Virus record (IMG/VR): IMGVR_UViG_3300029258_000483
Location: 1-36,583 of that record
DNA length: 36,583 bases
Direction: 5' to 3' (one strand)
DNA from: a virus
The translations under genes and the position numbers were made by a program. Under the pieces are notes generated by a model, which was not told the DNA's origin, did no database searches, and saw only the letters and a list, made by a program, of their open reading frames with translations. Shown piece by piece: positions 30,590 to 36,583 of this stretch; the first letter of the stretch is position 1; each line of letters begins with the position of its first letter.

Positions 30590-30896
30590 AGTTATCATTG
30601 AATATTGGGAGGTAGACTGCGGAGATTTAGGAATACACAGATTCACAACAGACCAGCTAAACAAAATCATGCAGGCAGAGTTAAGGAATACTAGATTTAT
30701 TAAGTTTAACGACCTTGTAATAAATACTGCATTTATCAGAGGCGCTAAAAAGATTGTTAAAAGATTTTCAGAACAAGATCTTGTTTATAAAACAATTGAT
30801 AAAAGAGACGCTAAATTTATAACTTATGATGAAAGGCAGAATAAGTTACCAGCAAAAAGATTTTATCTAGAAAATGAAGAAAAAGTTTACATTTAG
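30573..30896 (+). CDS. Unknown early protein
   Basis: 107 residues, overlapping the initiator gene by 17 bases, with GGAGGAG before the ATG. Mixed alpha/beta and basic (KVIIEYWEVDCGDLGIHRFTTDQLNKIMQAEL, then FIRGAKKIVKRFSEQDLVYKTIDKRDAKF). There is no membrane span or metal motif. Coupled with the initiator, so a replication accessory is possible. Confidence 0.72.
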   Translation: MLSKNKVIIEYWEVDCGDLGIHRFTTDQLNKIMQAELRNTRFIKFNDLVINTAFIRGAKKIVKRFSEQDLVYKTIDKRDAKFITYDERQNKLPAKRFYLENEEKVYI

Positions 30897-30899
30897 TTA

Positions 30900-30927
30900 T
30901 TGATTTAAAGGTTACATCTAGTATAAT
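30900..30927 (+). promoter_or_regulatory. Promoter with leaderless start
   Basis: TTGATT (30900-30905), 16-base spacer, TATAAT (30922-30927), then AACGAC and ATG 30934, exactly six bases. GTATAATAACGACATG recurs, with one base changed, before ninG on the other strand. Confidence 0.7.
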
Positions 30928-30933
30928 AACGAC

Positions 30934-31209
30934 ATGCCCACATACGGAACAAAGCAGTTTAGAACACAAATGAAAAAGATTGTTAACGAAATGGTTAACA
31001 GAAATCAAGAAACATTAGTCTACAATGACCAATACCCGCAAAACTCTTTTTACGCAGTTCCAGTTGAGGAATATCACAATCTGTTAAAAATCGCACACAA
31101 AGCCGACAAAGCAAATTCTCTAGAAAAAGTTATAGAAGAAAAAGATAAAGCTAGATCAAATAGATTTAGGAAAATGGTAGAGAAAAGATATGGCAAGAAA
31201 AGTATTTAA
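30934..31209 (+). CDS. Phd/YefM antitoxin-like small protein
   Basis: 91 residues. The N-terminal part (TKQFRTQMKKIVNEMVNRNQ) and the following strand-turn (NSFYAVPVEEYHNLLKIA) resemble the Phd/YefM fold (recognition segment, then AVxxSxEEYxxL). The C-terminal half is a basic helix. No RelE/Doc-type toxin is evident next to it; it may be a DNA-binding regulator only. It has its own leaderless promoter. Confidence 0.62.
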   Translation: MPTYGTKQFRTQMKKIVNEMVNRNQETLVYNDQYPQNSFYAVPVEEYHNLLKIAHKADKANSLEKVIEEKDKARSNRFRKMVEKRYGKKSI

Positions 31210-31435
31210 CAAAAAGAAAGATGTTCATATACTCATTGGCGACACAATTGTCTGCTTTAGAAAAAACTCCAAACAATACGAAGTAACAGCAACAAGATCT
31301 ATATCATGGTTATACGAAATGTTTCTAGCATCAGTTTACGCAATTAAAAAAGCAAAACCAATGTTTGAGACAGAGCAGGAGTATAACAAGTTCAAACAAA
31401 ATTTAATTGATAAAATTAAACATGATGATATATAA
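31190..31435 (+). CDS. Unknown small basic protein
   Basis: 81 residues overlapping the previous gene by 20 bases. Basic N-terminus (ARKVFNKKKDVHILIGDTIVCFRKNSKQYEV), then ATRSISWLYEMFLASVYAIKKAKPMF and a charged helical end. It could be the partner of the Phd-like protein by position, but I recognise no toxin motif. Confidence 0.65.
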   Translation: MARKVFNKKKDVHILIGDTIVCFRKNSKQYEVTATRSISWLYEMFLASVYAIKKAKPMFETEQEYNKFKQNLIDKIKHDDI

Positions 31436-31685
31436 AATAATACTTACAGCAATTTTGTTATCAGGATTTTTATTCCTAGCAAATTACGCATACGATTATG
31501 GATACGAAACAGGGTACGAGCAACATAAGTACGAAGCAAGTAATTATACAGATATAGTCAAATATACAGACTTAAGATACGTTGCTGGAACATACAAAAG
31601 ACTATACGAACAATGCGCAGGTGATAATATACAACCTGAAGCAATTAAAAACTTATTATTAAATTTAGAGTTTGGAGAATTATGA
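31422..31685 (+). CDS. Small single-span membrane protein
   Basis: 87 residues from ATG 31422; an upstream in-frame TTG at 31407 is not used. There is a hydrophobic span (about 3-22, IYKIILTAILLSGFLFLANYA), then a Tyr/Glu-rich soluble part with YDYGYETGYEQHKYE. No ribosome site is seen. It could enter the membrane as a type II protein with the C-terminus outside. Function unknown. Confidence 0.65.
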   Translation: MMIYKIILTAILLSGFLFLANYAYDYGYETGYEQHKYEASNYTDIVKYTDLRYVAGTYKRLYEQCAGDNIQPEAIKNLLLNLEFGEL

Positions 31686-31936
31686 TTAATTTAACTCAAA
31701 GACATATCATTACAATTATTGATTTACTAAAAAAAGAAGAGGAAGCTCTATCAACAAGAGGAATATCTTTAGAACCAGGAAGTCTAACAATAGAAAACTG
31801 GAAAGAAAAAGATAACGTTAAAGTAAATCCTAAAGTAGACCACTTAAAAGAAATAAGAGAAATGCTTGAGTCAGAAATGGCCAAAGCAACATTTACATTT
31901 GGATTAAATGAAAGGATACAAAGTCTAAGTGATTAA
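31682..31936 (+). CDS. Unknown small helical protein
   Basis: 84 residues, GGAG before the ATG and a four-base overlap with the previous gene. Helical and charged (RHIITIIDLLKKEEEALSTRG, then VDHLKEIREMLESEMAKATFTFGL). There is no motif or membrane span. Part of the tightly packed early operon. Confidence 0.65.
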   Translation: MINLTQRHIITIIDLLKKEEEALSTRGISLEPGSLTIENWKEKDNVKVNPKVDHLKEIREMLESEMAKATFTFGLNERIQSLSD

Positions 31937-32033
31937 GGAAATATTACAAACAACCGGTTTATTTATTGTATTAATTAGCACATGCGTTGTTGTATTACCT
32001 ATACTTGCTTTTGACAGACTAATAAATGATTAA
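31929..32033 (+). CDS. 34-residue membrane peptide
   Basis: GTG 31929 overlaps the previous stop and the TAA overlaps the next ATG, giving 34 residues with one hydrophobic span (TTGLFIVLISTCVVVLPILAF) between short polar ends. Coupled overlaps on both sides and a clean span support a real gene, but there is no ribosome site for the GTG. It is too short for usual ORF calls. Confidence 0.5.
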   Translation: MIKEILQTTGLFIVLISTCVVVLPILAFDRLIND

Positions 32034-32583
32034 ACTATTTAAAGAAGACAATAAGATTAAGGCAAATGTATCAGATCTAAGAAATTGGGAACACAATCCA
32101 AGATACATAAAAGAAGAAGATTTTGAGCAACTTGTACTAGATCTAGAAAACGAAGAAATAAAACCAATGATAGTTCTAGATGATGGAACAGTGCTTGGCG
32201 GAAACATGAGACTTAGAGCATACAGAAAACTAGGAAAAGAAAAAGCATGGGTAACAGTTATATCACTTAGAAATGATGGAGAACTTGTTACAGCTTTTGT
32301 TAATGGAATAGAAAATAAGACAAAGTTTCAGTCAGAAGAAGATGCAATGCTACATTACTCAACAGTTGATAACTCAGCATACGGAGCAAATGATCCTGAT
32401 AAATTAGCAGAACTTTTCTACAAGTCAGCACTTCCTATTGAAAACTATTTAGTAACAATGGGAGAACCTCAACCAATATCTGATTTAGTTAAAGATGTTT
32501 CTGAAGAATTAGAAGAAGAAACAAAAGAGAAAAAAATTAAAAAATTATCATGTCCTAGTTGTGGCCATGAGTGGGAGGAATAG
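32026..32583 (+). CDS. ParB-like domain protein with C-terminal zinc ribbon
   Basis: 185 residues. The N-terminal domain has the ParB/Srx signature: WEHNPRYIKEEDFEQLVLDL (about 21-40), IKPMIVLDDGTVLGGNMRLRAYRKLGKE (about 45-72), then AWVTVI. A central helical part follows. The C-terminus ends CPSCGHEWEE, half of a zinc ribbon. Such ParB-like phage proteins often occur with DNA methyltransferases; here the methyltransferase is across the contig join. It may bind CTP as ParB does, or be a nuclease; neither can be judged from the sequence alone. Confidence 0.85.
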   Translation: MIKLFKEDNKIKANVSDLRNWEHNPRYIKEEDFEQLVLDLENEEIKPMIVLDDGTVLGGNMRLRAYRKLGKEKAWVTVISLRNDGELVTAFVNGIENKTKFQSEEDAMLHYSTVDNSAYGANDPDKLAELFYKSALPIENYLVTMGEPQPISDLVKDVSEELEEETKEKKIKKLSCPSCGHEWEE

Positions 32584-33552
32584 ATGAAACCTAAAGTAGC
32601 ATTAATTACAGGGATTAATGGGTTTATGGGTAAAAATTTAGTTAATCACCTAAAGAAAAAGAATGTAATGTCAGTAGGAGTTCCAAGAGAATTATTACAA
32701 GATGTTACAAGTTTAGAAAAATATATTAAAGAAATTAACCCTAACTACATTTATCACTTAGCTGCTTATGGAAATCATCACAATCAGGAAGAGTTTGACC
32801 AAATCATAATTACAAATCTTATTGGAACTTATGCAATGCTTAGAGCAAGTCTAGAGGTAGACTACGAGGCATTTATAAACGTATCAACATCTAGCGTATA
32901 CGGTAAGAAAAACGCAGTTATGAGAGAAAAAGATACACTAGAAGCAGATAATTTCTACTCATGCACAAAGGTAGGTGCAGAATACTTATCAAGAGCATTT
33001 GCAAAAAAACTTAACAAAAACATAGTAAATGTAAGACCATTTTCAGTATATGGTGAGCATGAAAGAGATGACAGATTAATACCAACAATTGTTAGAAATC
33101 TAGTTAATAACAAACCAGTAGATCTAATAGAACCACCAAAGCATGACTGGATATATATTGAAGACTTCTTAACTGCAATAGATACTTTAATTGCAAACAT
33201 ATCAAAAGTTAGGGGAGATTCAATAAACATAGGAACAGGAAGACAAAGAACAAATAGGGAAGTGTATGACTTAATCTCAGATATTACAAGATACAAAACA
33301 AAAGTAAGAATCACTAAGACCGGAAGGGATTACGAATCACCAAGATGGCAAGCAGATATAACGACAATGAAACTATTTGGATGGAAACCTAAGTATAGTT
33401 TAGAGCGAGGGCTTGTTAAGACAGTACAGCATTTTCAATCAAAGTATGAACAAAATGCAATTAAACCTGAAACATTATCAACTATAATGGAAACAACACT
33501 AGGACAATTTGGAGTAAAATTTGAGGACATTGATGAAAAACCATTTGGCTAA
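32584..33552 (+). CDS. NAD-dependent sugar epimerase/dehydratase (extended SDR)
   Basis: 322 residues with GGGAGG before the ATG. The Rossmann motif TGINGFMG lies at 9-16, the Ser region STSSVYG at 101-107 and the catalytic YxxxK at Tyr125/Lys129 (YSCTK). FSVYGEHERDDRLIPTIV, then HDWIYIEDF, are typical substrate-site motifs of nucleotide-sugar epimerases. It probably converts an NDP-sugar (for example by 4-epimerisation) for the phage glycosyltransferases. It overlaps the transketolase start by 20 bases, which links the two activities. The precise substrate is not predictable. Confidence 0.93.
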   Translation: MKPKVALITGINGFMGKNLVNHLKKKNVMSVGVPRELLQDVTSLEKYIKEINPNYIYHLAAYGNHHNQEEFDQIIITNLIGTYAMLRASLEVDYEAFINVSTSSVYGKKNAVMREKDTLEADNFYSCTKVGAEYLSRAFAKKLNKNIVNVRPFSVYGEHERDDRLIPTIVRNLVNNKPVDLIEPPKHDWIYIEDFLTAIDTLIANISKVRGDSINIGTGRQRTNREVYDLISDITRYKTKVRITKTGRDYESPRWQADITTMKLFGWKPKYSLERGLVKTVQHFQSKYEQNAIKPETLSTIMETTLGQFGVKFEDIDEKPFG

Positions 33553-34228
33553 AAGAAAAGTAATTGAAATAAGCTACAAACATAAACTATCACATTTAGG
33601 TAGTGTGCTTGGAGCATTAGATGTAATTTACGAAATCTATATTAAAAAAAATGAAGATGACAAAGTTATACTATCTGCAGGACACTGCGGCCTTGCTTTA
33701 TATGTAGCATTAGAAGATTTTGAAAACTATGACGCAGAGAAAATATTAAAGTCCGGAGGAATACATCCCGATGCTTTAACTATGCCTGTAGATTGCAGCT
33801 CAGGATCACTTGGTCATGGACTTGGTATAGCAGTAGGTATGGCAATAGCAGAACCGGAGAAAACTATACATGTAATATCAAGTGATGGAGAACTTGCAGA
33901 AGGTTCTATGTGGGAAGCATTAGAAGTCATAAGAAATCAAGGGATAACAAACATACAGCTTCATGTTTTATGTAACGGTACATCTGGATATAAGTTTGTA
34001 TCTATGGAACATCTTAAAAATAGATTAAAAATATATAACGAAGTAGCAGACTTAAACAAAGACATTACAGGTTTTATTACAAAAAAACATGAGTTTATAA
34101 CAATACATGAACTTGATGTAAGTAAAGATTTCCCATTTTTAACAGGTATTGACGCTCATTACCACACTATGAGCGAAAAAGATTATGATTTAGCAATGGA
34201 GATAACCAATTTATATGAAAATCAGTAA
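33533..34228 (+). CDS. Transketolase N-terminal (TPP-binding) subunit
   Basis: 231 residues from ATG 33533, chosen for GAGG six bases upstream; the in-frame TTG at 33521 is less likely. It contains SAGHCGLALYVAL, then GSLGHGLGIAVGMAIAE, the TPP/Mg motif SSDGELAEGSMWEALE (usual GDG changed to SDG) and CNGTSG in place of the usual NN. These are the diphosphate-side features of transketolase/DXS enzymes. It is separate from the second half at 34327, as in split transketolases. It would transfer two-carbon units between sugars. The altered TPP residues mean activity should be tested. Confidence 0.88.
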   Translation: MKNHLAKRKVIEISYKHKLSHLGSVLGALDVIYEIYIKKNEDDKVILSAGHCGLALYVALEDFENYDAEKILKSGGIHPDALTMPVDCSSGSLGHGLGIAVGMAIAEPEKTIHVISSDGELAEGSMWEALEVIRNQGITNIQLHVLCNGTSGYKFVSMEHLKNRLKIYNEVADLNKDITGFITKKHEFITIHELDVSKDFPFLTGIDAHYHTMSEKDYDLAMEITNLYENQ

Positions 34229-34406
34229 CGAAAAACTAAAACAAATAAAAGAGAGAAAAATAGAATTAATGAAATTTGGAATGCCAGGAGATTTAATTCC
34301 GGTAGTAATTTTTATGGAGGTACTTAATGAAACCAATAAGCCCGCACAACAGCATGAGAGGATATCTAGCTTATCATCTGTACGAGGAGATGGAAATCAA
34401 TCCTAA
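34215..34406 (+). CDS. Possible small overlapping gene between transketolase halves
   Basis: A 63-codon frame starting in the end of the N-terminal half and running 80 bases into the C-terminal half. Its first 37 residues (ISNEKLKQIKERKIELMKFG, then DLIPVVIFMEVLNE) look like a natural helical protein, while the last part is the shadow of the other frame. The 98-base gap is otherwise empty. GGAG is 13 bases upstream, too far for a strong start. It may be a real short linker-like protein or a decayed junction. Confidence 0.4.
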   Translation: MKISNEKLKQIKERKIELMKFGMPGDLIPVVIFMEVLNETNKPAQQHERISSLSSVRGDGNQS

Positions 34407-34827
34407 CATTTATGTAGTTACTGCTGATCTAGGATATGGAATGTTTGATACTATAAGCGCAGATTTTAGTGATAGGTTTATAAATGTAGGTGCTGCAGAG
34501 CAAACAGCATTGGATGTATGCGTAGGATTATCTATGGCTGGAAAAATACCTATTATGTATACAATCACACCTTTTTATCATAGAGGTATGGAAACAATAA
34601 GAACATACATTGATCACGAAAACATACCTGTTATTATGCTTGGAAGTGGTAGAGATGATGACTATGCGCATGATGGATTTTCACACGATGCGACAGACAT
34701 AAATAACTTTATGAATCTTTTTGATAACGTAAAGCAGTATTACCCGGAAGAAAAAGAAGAGATTAAAGATTTACTAATCAAAGTATTAAAAAATAGACAA
34801 CCAACTTTTATTTCATTAAGGAGGTAA
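34327..34827 (+). CDS. Transketolase C-terminal (pyrimidine-binding) subunit
   Basis: 166 residues with GGAGG upstream. It starts with the RGYLAYHLYEEM helix, then VVTADLGYGMF, and INVGAAEQTALDVCVGLSMAGKIPIMYT, where the Glu in AAEQ is the residue that activates TPP. GSGRDDDYAHDGFSHDATD matches the substrate-loop His region. Only the pyrimidine domain is present; the usual third domain is absent, as in many two-subunit forms. It should pair with the 33533 product to form a complete active site. Confidence 0.88.
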   Translation: MKPISPHNSMRGYLAYHLYEEMEINPNIYVVTADLGYGMFDTISADFSDRFINVGAAEQTALDVCVGLSMAGKIPIMYTITPFYHRGMETIRTYIDHENIPVIMLGSGRDDDYAHDGFSHDATDINNFMNLFDNVKQYYPEEKEEIKDLLIKVLKNRQPTFISLRR

Positions 34828-34829
34828 AA

Positions 34830-35276
34830 ATGAGTGAAAAGAAAATGACTCCTAAACAAAAAGCTTTTATTAAAGAATATATAACAACCTTAAATGCTAC
34901 AGAAGCAGCAATGAGAGTTTACGATGCAAAAGATAGAAAAAGTGCAAGAAACATAGGTAGTGAAAACTTGGCGAAACTTGGCGAACCTATTGCAAGAGTG
35001 CTAGAACAACAAGGACTAACTAACGACTACATAGCAAAGAAAATCAAAGAGAAAATGGAAGCTAAAAAGCCGGTTATCGCTAATGGTAAGATGTGGCAGA
35101 CAGAAGACCATCAGATACAACTTAAAGCAACAGAACTAGCTGCAAAACTTAAGGGACTTCTTAAAGACAGCGTAGAGATTTCAGGAAAAGGTGGGGGAGA
35201 AATAGTAATTAAAGTTAAAGAAGATACAAGTTTATTAGATGCAAGAGAAGGCGAGGTCATAAATGAGGATGACTAG
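34830..35276 (+). CDS. terS: Terminase small subunit
   Basis: 148 residues, preceded by a strong AAGGAGG. An N-terminal helix-turn-helix (LTPKQKAF-like: MTPKQKAFIKEYITTLNATEAAMRVYDAK, about 6-34) is followed by an ALTERNATE helix with SENLAKLGEPIARVLEQQGLTNDYIAKKI and WQTEDHQIQLKATELAAKLKGLL, the usual layout of phage small terminases, and an acidic tail with GKGGGEIVIKVKED. It recognises the packaging site and loads TerL. The pac/cos site cannot be located by eye. It overlaps the next gene by 14 bases. Confidence 0.9.
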   Translation: MSEKKMTPKQKAFIKEYITTLNATEAAMRVYDAKDRKSARNIGSENLAKLGEPIARVLEQQGLTNDYIAKKIKEKMEAKKPVIANGKMWQTEDHQIQLKATELAAKLKGLLKDSVEISGKGGGEIVIKVKEDTSLLDAREGEVINEDD

Positions 35277-35733
35277 AACTAAAATATATATCGAATATCT
35301 AATATATCTAATTAAGCATAAATACTGGGTATTTCAGATGCTATTTGAAAAAGGTTTATATGTACTAGCTATAATGCATGATATATCTAAGTTTTACCCG
35401 TCTGAGTTTAGTTTGTACGCAAGATACTATGCAGTAAATAAGAGAATGAATATAACAAAAGCATGGCATAGACATTTACATAGAAACAAACACCACTGGC
35501 AATATTGGATATTTATGGACAATGAGGGTAATATGCAAGCTTTAGAAATGCCAGAAAAATATGCAGTAGAAATGATAGCTGACTGGTATGCAGTAGCTAT
35601 AGTAGAAGGCGGAATGGATAAAGTACCTGAAAGAGTAGCAAGATGGTATTACGAAAGAGCAGGTAAGATTTTATTACATCAAAACACTAAAAGATTTGTA
35701 GAAGATAACATCAGAGTAACACCAGATGTTTAG
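35263..35733 (+). CDS. DUF5662-like His-rich protein
   Basis: 156 residues. It carries MHDISKFYPSEFSLYARYYAV (about 38-58), KAWHRHLHRNKHHWQYW (about 67-83) and LEMPEKYAVEMIADWYAV (about 96-113), the conserved His/Asp pattern of DUF5662, which may bind metal in an HD-like helical fold. The function of the family is unknown. It is carried by many phages near packaging or early genes. GAGG precedes the ATG. Confidence 0.82.
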   Translation: MRMTRTKIYIEYLIYLIKHKYWVFQMLFEKGLYVLAIMHDISKFYPSEFSLYARYYAVNKRMNITKAWHRHLHRNKHHWQYWIFMDNEGNMQALEMPEKYAVEMIADWYAVAIVEGGMDKVPERVARWYYERAGKILLHQNTKRFVEDNIRVTPDV

Positions 35734-35765
35734 ATTACAGTAACTTAAATCTAAGTTATTGTAAT
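35734..35765 (+). promoter_or_regulatory. Long AU-rich hairpin after the DUF5662-like gene
   Basis: ATTACAGTAACTTA (35734-35747) and TAAGTTATTGTAAT (35752-35765) pair over 14 positions with one G-U and a four-base loop. It starts immediately after the stop codon. TTGCAC follows, so there is no U tract. It may slow transcription or protect the 3' end of the upstream message. Confidence 0.68.
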
Positions 35766-35796
35766 TTGCACATTCACAACTAAATAGGAGGGCGCA

Positions 35797-35985
35797 ATGA
35801 TAGCTGTAACTGTATCCGTATATTATCAAGGAGACACAAAACCTGAATACGTAACATTTATCGGTAAAGATTACGCAGCAGCAAATGCAAAGATGCATGA
35901 CTATATGCGGTTTAACAAAATTACCCGCTATAAAGTTACGCATATCGAATCAACTTTTAACGATGGATATATGAAATATGACTAG
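35797..35985 (+). CDS. Small tandem paralogue A
   Basis: 62 residues with GGAGGG before the ATG. It contains YVTFIGKDYAAANAKMHDYM, then ITRYKVTHIES. The same framework (F-x-GK-[YW] ... K[LM]xD[YF] ... +[VI]T-x-I) occurs in the next gene, and a looser version in the third, indicating a small family made by duplication. The fold is probably beta-alpha-beta; function unknown. Some codons (CGC, GGC, CGG) differ from the phage's typical AGA/GGA use. Confidence 0.72.
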   Translation: MIAVTVSVYYQGDTKPEYVTFIGKDYAAANAKMHDYMRFNKITRYKVTHIESTFNDGYMKYD

Positions 35986-35994
35986 GAGACTAAG

Positions 35995-36189
35995 ATGTTC
36001 AAACTCCAAATCCAGTTTAAGTATAAAGACGAGTATGATCCACCACGAACTAAAGTTTTCACCGGCAAAAGTTGGGAAGACACTTCAGTCAAGCTTAATG
36101 ATTTTGTCTTCAATGGCAAGGTTGCTTGGTTTCGTATTACCGGCATTTACGATGGTACTAAAAAAGGAGAAGATGATGTATCTAGTTAA
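35995..36189 (+). CDS. Small tandem paralogue B
   Basis: 64 residues, AGGAG before the ATG. It contains TKVFTGKSWEDTSVKLNDFV, then VAWFRITGIYDG, aligning with paralogue A. It overlaps the next gene by 14 bases. Function unknown. Confidence 0.72.
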   Translation: MFKLQIQFKYKDEYDPPRTKVFTGKSWEDTSVKLNDFVFNGKVAWFRITGIYDGTKKGEDDVSS

Positions 36190-36370
36190 CTATCAGTGGC
36201 GTATGCGAGGGTTTTTCAATTTTAATGAAGACCTAGAATATGTTGTAACTTCACGACAAGAGCTTATTCATAAGATTGAAAAGCACATCCGAGATCGTGA
36301 ATACAACGAATACCATTTGGTATCACTGCACATTACGTATTTGGAGAGAGAGGATGTCATTCCCTTATAA
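36176..36370 (+). CDS. Small tandem paralogue C
   Basis: 64 residues from ATG 36176 (GGAG six bases upstream); ATG 36173 is possible. The middle, YVVTSRQELIHKIEKHI, then YHLVSLHITYLE, follows the same strand-helix-strand plan as A and B but with less identity. It overlaps the HNH gene by 17 bases, so the small family is coupled to the nuclease. Confidence 0.68.
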   Translation: MYLVNYQWRMRGFFNFNEDLEYVVTSRQELIHKIEKHIRDREYNEYHLVSLHITYLEREDVIPL

Positions 36371-36583
36371 GAGACGTAAAGAGTGGGGCAAACGACTTGG
36401 TTGGAGATGTGAATCTTGTGGGCGTTCTTATGCCGAAGGTTATATCTTAGAATTTCACCACGTAATACCCACCTCAGCCGGAGGTGATGATAGTTGGGAG
36501 AATGCACAGCTTTTGTGTTTATTCTGCCATGCAGACGCGCACATCCTATTAGAAGAGCAAAACATTGGACATAAGTCCGCAAA
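36354..36583 (+). CDS. HNH endonuclease, 5' part (runs off the window)
   Basis: The start of the 91-residue HNH gene completed at 2-190. GAGAGAGG precedes ATG 36354. The N-terminus is basic (YKRRKEWGKRLGWRCESCGR), carrying the first CxxC. The frame continues past the window end into the repeat, as described for the left part. It overlaps the preceding small gene by 17 bases. Confidence 0.88.
   Translation, partial: MSFPYKRRKEWGKRLGWRCESCGRSYAEGYILEFHHVIPTSAGGDDSWENAQLLCLFCHADAHILLEEQNIGHKSA
36440..36583. repeat. Terminal direct repeat, right copy (144 bp)
   Basis: Identical to bases 1-144; see the left copy. It lies within the HNH gene, so the contig was cut inside a coding sequence, which argues for an assembly break in a circular map more than a natural genome end. 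Confidence 0.95.

Noticed and set aside
32955-33314. Minus-strand open frame of 119 codons
   Set aside because: Antisense to the SDR epimerase, which has clear motifs; no start signal.
35978-36175. N-terminal extension of paralogue C
   Set aside because: This upstream part is the other-frame shadow of paralogue B; a well-placed GGAG supports the start at 36176.
1-36583. CRISPR array, integrase or prophage attachment sites
   Set aside because: No regularly spaced repeats of suitable length, no tyrosine or serine recombinase motifs and no repressor/anti-repressor pair were seen.

Overview
The window is a complete, AT-rich double-stranded DNA phage genome of the short-tailed (podovirus-like) type. 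Its first 144 bases are repeated exactly as its last 144, so the molecule is circular or terminally redundant with a unit length of 36,439 bp; one gene (an HNH nuclease) is cut by the contig ends. TGA is used as a stop (for example 10996-10998), so the host uses a standard bacterial code. Promoters look sigma70-like (TTGACA/TATAAT) and many genes have AGGAGG-type ribosome sites. The host cannot be named; the DnaD-like initiator and AT-rich codon use (AGA, ATA) fit a Firmicutes-like or other low-GC bacterium. I see no integrase or repressor, so a strictly lytic phage is likely.

Layout. Right end wrapping to left (34.8-36.6 kb and 0-7 kb): terminase small subunit, DUF5662-like protein, three small related genes, HNH nuclease, beta-class DNA methyltransferase, terminase large subunit, portal and small head genes. 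7-10.2 kb: scaffold, major capsid protein and two further head genes. 10.3-13.1 kb: FkbM methyltransferase, small membrane protein, and GT8-like and GT4-like glycosyltransferases between structural genes, a probable virion-decoration module preceded by an attenuator-like RNA. 13.1-22.9 kb: tail and fibre module: LamG/DUF2341 protein, adaptor, beta-propeller nozzle, repeat fibre, fibre accessory protein, two internal (ejection) proteins. 22.9-24.7 kb: lysis genes, plus a 23-residue Lys-rich peptide ending in a sliding-clamp-like motif.

24.6-28.4 kb on the minus strand is an early operon of recombination genes (NinG, ERF annealing protein, RadC/JAB protein) with small zinc-ribbon, membrane and acidic proteins. 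It runs from divergent promoters near 28.4 kb. Rightward from there lie a zinc-ribbon membrane protein, a PD-(D/E)XK nuclease, a 0.7 kb non-coding region full of inverted repeats (origin candidate), and the DnaD-like initiator. 30.6-34.8 kb holds small early genes, a ParB-like protein, an SDR sugar epimerase and a split transketolase.

Four themes stand out. (1) Several genes on both strands have a -10 box exactly six bases before the ATG, the layout of leaderless mRNAs. (2) Two leaders (before FkbM and before DnaD) contain interlocking, competing stems. (3) A sugar/glycan pathway (SDR, split transketolase, two glycosyltransferases, FkbM) is spread over two loci. (4) There are several very small genes. 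All calls rest on reading the sequence and remembered family motifs; no database search was run.
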